Shown here: piece after piece, positions 59,570-64,000 of the stretch
Numbering within the stretch: position 1 is the stretch's first letter
How the letters are laid out: each line of letters opens with the position of its first letter
NCBI GenBank assembly: GCA_004794785.1
Contig: SJOL01003794.1
Span: forward strand, 14,102-78,101
DNA: 64,000 bases
Direction of reading: 5' to 3'
Source: Opisthorchis felineus
Lineage: Eukaryota > Platyhelminthes > Trematoda > Opisthorchiida > Opisthorchiidae
Made by a program: the position numbers and the translations under genes
The notes under the pieces: generated by a model
Databases searched by the model: none
What the model was told of the DNA's origin: nothing
The model's input: only the letters and a program-made list of their open reading frames with translations

Positions 59570-60130
59570 GCATTATGTGTACAAACTGCAACCAGTTTGT
59601 GGTATTTATCAGCCCGTGATGTCTGGTTGGTTGCCTGAATAAAACGTGTGTAAAGCAATGGCGGAGTGGAGCTTATGGTGGAGACCTTGCAATTTGTTTA
59701 TTTCCGGAGATTCGTTCCTGTAGGTGTCTTGCTGTTTGGCCGAAATATTCTGCTGCGCATCACGTAGCGGAATCATACAAATTTACGGTTTTATGAAATG
59801 GTTTTCAGGTTCTGGGTGTCACCGTATGGTGTAATCTGTGTGAAAGTATTCATCGATTTGATAGTCTTTTAGGATTTTGCGTGTGACACCTAATGTCCCA
59901 CTTCTATGGGGCATGAGAGTCCGGGAAAAACGTTCAGTTGTCTGTTATGTCTTTGTTCTCGAGACTTTTGTGCCTGTGCTTATGCGATATTTAGGGCAGT
60001 AATTAAAAAAACACGAACCTTTAATTGTACGCCAGACCCCAAGGCTAACGATCCATTGCAAGATCTCATTCAACACCGAACAAGATTGGCGAAGCTCATC
60101 CTGTTGGTCGTCACTGGGGATCATTAATGG
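59570..60130 (-). pseudogene. Penelope-like element, GIY-YIG fragment
   Basis: On the - strand, CAAEYFGQTARHLQERI (about 59682-59732) matches CGAxYIGRTxRxLxxRIxEH. It is followed by an LRHCFTHV-like segment (about 59640-59665) where the family has a conserved His-containing stretch. VNLYDSAT, a degenerate VxYxxxC start, precedes it with an in-frame stop between. Sequence up to about 60130 may be thumb region, without firm motifs. It is a dead fragment. Confidence 0.6.
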
Positions 60131-62695
60131 ATTAGGTTCATCTGTCAGAGCATTTGATTCACAAATTAGAGCCTTCTACACAATCTTTTATAATAGTGAT
60201 ATCCGTGCATAAATTTAACCAAGTAAGCTTGAAATTCTTCTGAAGTGATACACAGTTTTCAGTAAGCCCCAAGTTTTGAACCTTGACATCCGTTTTTTCC
60301 TGTGGATGTTCTAAAGAATCTGGGTATTCGTGACAGTAAAACTTCAGAGCTGCGGTGCTTTGTTCGGAGCTCCTGGATCGATACTATTAGCATGTGCGAA
60401 ACTGGTCACATGTGACTAAATACAGCACGCGTAAACACTGGTGATTGCCGTGATCTCACAAACGAAATTATCAACGAAAATGTGCCACTGATGGACCGTT
60501 GTCCAATAAATTAAAGATTTAGTCATCTTGGCGTTTTTTGTGTATCAGGTGGGCGCTCCCCGGAAAATGACAATTGCCACAGATCCATTACAGCAGTATT
60601 TTTTCACGCGTTATCAGGTCTGCAATTGAACCATAAAAAGAGACCGCCTGCTTGAGAAACCCCTCATAAGAACAGAAGACTTTTGACTACTAGCCGTAAA
60701 CTCTGACCAAACCAGCTGACGAGACAAACTTCGGTCAAAAACTTCCTAGAACAGGGTGAAAATTCGTGAGCTTTGCTTGTCTGATGAGTAACCAGGCATT
60801 TTAATGCATCGAATATTCCCAATTTTAGGTTTAAATGCAGTGAGCGAGAAGGGCGCTACCTGAGCAAATATTTTGCGGGCTAATTTGTCTGATGTGCGGA
60901 CATGTGTGAGGCATGGATGTGAAGTATGGGTAAGACAACCCACTGCTTACACTGGGTATACCACACCTTCTGACCTCATCTTGATATATCGAAAACCGAT
61001 CAATTTAAGAGAAATCTATCACCGAGAACTTGAATCCCAATTTATGTAGTTAGTAGAGTTTGTTTAAACATGCACTGAGTCCACCTGTCAAATATTAATC
61101 ACAGCCTTTGTGGCTGCAAAGCTACGTAAACCGGCCAATAAAATCAGCCACCTTGCCCTGAAGTTTTAATGGAACACAAGAGAACTAAAGACCCCAAAAT
61201 AAGGCTGTACACTCTTAAGGTGCAAAGCACACCGGAATTGCGACATCAGATTAAATATGGGCTGCGAGAACTTATGATCGTCGAACAACAGGCCATATCG
61301 CTTGCACATTCAAGTACGTCGATCTTTCTCTACACAAACGCTAGATGACAGACAGAAAGAAGTGTGAAGAGATTCCTACTTGGACTTGGGACCTGGAACA
61401 CTGTAACCATTATGGATAGGGATGGAAGTAATAGTCTTCAAAGGAATAGAACTTTTTGACAAGAAGTTAAATTGCTATGTCGTTGACTTATCTGCTCTCG
61501 GCAAAAGTCGGTTGTTCGACTAATCAAAATTACAGGAAGCTGGGTACACGTTCTACTAGCCCTGGATTTCACCGCCAGAAATCTGGGGTCGGATTTGAGA
61601 TACTCGACCACGTGAATTTAACAGTAAAGCCAACAGCGTCAGTACATAGTTTATCACTGCTCGACTTCGGCCGTAAAGGGAACTTTTCACCACCTCTGTC
61701 AGCGTGTCTGCTCACATGATACCTTACATGAAAGCTGGGCAGGAGGAATTTTACGACCAAACGTGACCTGTCATCATACTCATTCAGTCAAATGATAAGT
61801 GATCTAAAAACCCGAACAAGCTGTTTGTGACAAACAGACTTGGAAGGCGATAATCGGGCTGTTTAAAACTGGAGCGATGGACGTAAGCTACCTTTGTCTA
61901 CTAATGGCGTTTACACCTATAGACTGACTATCACCAACAGACTGGCGTTGGCAAAGTACCTATTGCTACGTGAGTACATCCAAGAAGCGGACTTAGAATT
62001 CTCTTGGATTATGTCACTGTTAGTCAAAGTAAGTTCAAGGAAGTTCTCATGGGTAAGGTGACACGCGTTGCGACTGCAATACGGATCATACATTGGCGCA
62101 ATCCAAAGTACAGTTAATTTTGGAGAAGCTTCTTTGTCGTGGAACGAAGTTATGGTCAACAAGATCCAATATCAAGCAGCTATAAGACAAGTCAGAGTTA
62201 CAAAATTGCCTATAACTGTCACTCACTGATAGCCCAACTCAAAGACGCTACAATTGTTGGAAAAACGAAGAGCTGGTATCACGAACCGTATCAAGATGGC
62301 TACAATTAAAACGAGTGAATTCAAAAACGAAAAGAGTGAAGATTGATTTCACGTAACAACTGCATTCATATCTTCCCTCGCCGACGGGAAGAACAATAGA
62401 TTTGTCAATGGGCTCAAGTGTTAGCTAAAAAGATACCCTACAGTGCAAGGACTAAACTTCTGTACTGTCTACGCACAGTAAACGTCGGGTTAAAAAGAAC
62501 CATGATGCTCTATTTTATGTAAGTAGGCAATGTCAAAGATACCAGGCCCGACTGAACGCATTATAAGTCTGGAGACATACTGGCTATTTGGAAGGCCTAT
62601 TCCTCATCTTTGCCTGCCAGTCCATCCAACGTGAACTTTGGTAATCTTGCACAGTTGCCTCAAGGCCCCGCTAAGTTGAACTTTTCCAAACCATC
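60131..62695. other. Unrecognised DNA
   Basis: Short frames only. The part nearest 62.5-62.7 kb may be decayed LINE sequence leading into the next feature. Confidence 0.35.
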
Positions 62696-62699
62696 CTTG

Positions 62700-63790
62700 A
62701 GGGTTCAAATGCAAAGGGACACAAGTAAACTGCAAAGCGAAAAGCGTGCCGTGAAGACTAAATACCTACCGAAGTTTTGAAAGCGAATAAAGCGACACTG
62801 TTAGACGAAGGATTACCACTTGATTCGCACGGTCTGGATGACTGGGTGTGCCTTACCAGCTTTCAGGAAGGCCGCACGCACTGCTGTTCACATAAAATAG
62901 GAAGCGACAGAAAACGGAAAACTAACAAGAAATTGGTCCCCTTTGCAGTGCAGGGATCCTTTTGGCACTCATACTACACAAACAGCATCGCTCGTATTCT
63001 GAAAGAAAATGTCCTAGATGGACAATCTGAATTTTGAAGTAGACGTAATATGAGTAACCTCAACTTTGTAGCTCGTAGGCTGCGAGAAAATGCCGGCAAT
63101 GAAACTAGTCGTGCTCTACTCATGGATTTCCCGAACACCTTCGATTCCATGAACAAGCGGGCACGGTGGATGGTTCTGCAAAAGCTATGCAGGCTAGAAA
63201 AAAACCATCACGTCCCCTCATCCATGTGAGGTCCCGAGTACACATTGGTGGAATCATTCCTGTTGGGTTCAGAGGTGATACCAGGATGAAGCGCGGTTGC
63301 TTTTTGGCTAAGACTTGTGCGAAAGTGCCACGTGACTCCGAAGATAACTATGTTGATGACTATTTTTGCTACCGAAAACGCTTCATGGCCAAAGCAATGC
63401 TTCACGAGTCAAAGACCCGTGTGCTGCTTTTTCCTGGCAACTTTGCTTTAGATGTACTGGACTGTGGCGATCAATTACAGCACTTGTCCGGCATAACCTC
63501 ACTTTGGTAGAAATTTAAATGTACTTGAAACACATGTTTTGATCAACTTCCCCAGGTATTACAACAGGTAGTGTGCGTTCGAATTAGTGATCGCGACATA
63601 GTGTGATATGCGGATTTCAGCTGTATCGGAGACACACTGTCCATAAACTTTACAATAGACATTGAACTGCATCTGTTGGCTGCCAGAGCGAGCACTGTAT
63701 TCAGCCATCTATATGAATCAGTTTGGAACAACAGCAGCCCGCATTTGGATATCAAGCCGCAGTCCACCGGGCTGTCGCGCTGTCTTTAAT
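62700..63790 (+). pseudogene. Non-LTR retrotransposon RT remnant of a separate lineage
   Basis: Pieces in order are: EVLKANKATLLDEGLPL (about 62773-62823); FRKAALTAV-like text in a shifted frame (about 62860-62890); NSIARILKENVLDGQSEF (62982-63035); VARRLREN (about 63070-63093); LMDFPNTFDSMN (about 63119-63154), motif A with its Asp kept; ESFLLGSEVIPG (about 63248-63283); ESKTRVLLF (about 63405-63431), a block just before the YADD/FADD box; and ASTVFSHLYESVWN (about 63686-63727), matching the C-terminal AxxAFGRLxxxVWN. The LFADD box itself is not preserved. These motifs differ from the RTE-like copies at 7.6-21 kb, so this is another lineage. Confidence 0.7.
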
Positions 63791-64000
63791 AATCTATAGC
63801 ACATAAACTTGGATGTTTGGCAAATTTTGCGTACCATTTCCGTACAACATTCTTCAGATTCACTTGTCAGATTGAACTTCGGACACTAAAATTCTCAAAC
63901 AACTTTAGGTTAACGCAGTCGAGTGTTCTTTAGTATACTGCGTTGAATTGGCGGTGAATGGCCGATAACCGCAACCGAGGCAACACATTTGCAAACATTT
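63791..64000. other. Window end, unrecognised
   Basis: It may hold the 3' end of the preceding LINE relic; no tail is recognised. Confidence 0.3.

Noticed and set aside
60770..60810. CTGATGAG on + strand
   Set aside because: No GAAA box and no pairing stem I or stem II around it.

Overview
This window reads as nuclear DNA of a repeat-rich metazoan, most likely a parasitic flatworm (Platyhelminthes). Three things point there. The one intact host gene is split by a 36-nt intron. The window is packed with decayed non-LTR retrotransposons of RTE-like and CR1-like type and with Penelope-like elements. One repeat family joins a tRNA-like head to a hammerhead ribozyme, the architecture known from the Schistosoma Sm-alpha SINE. 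I cannot name a species. There is no sign of bacterial genes, rRNA or CRISPR.

Layout. 1-5.3 kb: non-coding DNA with a degenerate CR1-like LINE (+). 5.3-6.0 kb: a two-exon SAR1 small GTPase gene (+), the only convincing host protein gene. 7.6-21.3 kb: a dense nest of RTE-like LINE copies in both orientations (7.6-8.2 +, 8.5-11.1 -, 12.3-15.7 -, 16.8-18.1 -, 18.1-19.7 +, 20.2-21.3 +), plus two tRNA-derived SINE insertions, one with a clear target-site duplication. About 22-62 kb: mostly unrecognised, more AT-rich DNA without convincing genes. It is sprinkled with hammerhead (HHR) repeats, two more LINE fragments (26.3-26.9 +, 29.6-30.2 -), three Penelope-like fragments (47.0-47.7 +, 53.1-54.6 -, 59.6-60.1 -) and inverted-repeat structures. 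62.7-63.8 kb: a LINE reverse transcriptase remnant of another lineage (+).

The most interesting signal is the ribozyme layer. A family of about 295 bp carries a type-I hammerhead core (CTGATGAG, 4-bp stem II, GAAA, palindromic minimal stem III, GTC cleavage site). It occurs as a tandem dimer at 24.0-24.3 kb, as a fold-back at 31.9-32.2 kb with a perfect 30-bp inverted repeat, and as decayed copies at about 40.5, 42.7, 49.5, 52.8 and 54.9 kb. This is the architecture of metazoan retrozymes, which make circular RNAs and are thought to depend on Penelope-type machinery; Penelope-like RT and GIY-YIG remnants lie in the same window. A second, tRNA-headed hammerhead family is at 39.5 and 45.3 kb, and a possible third hammerhead type is at 22.2 kb. 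Nearly all mobile-element copies have stops, frameshifts or catalytic-residue changes, so they are relics. The retrozyme hammerhead at 31.9 kb has the best preserved core.
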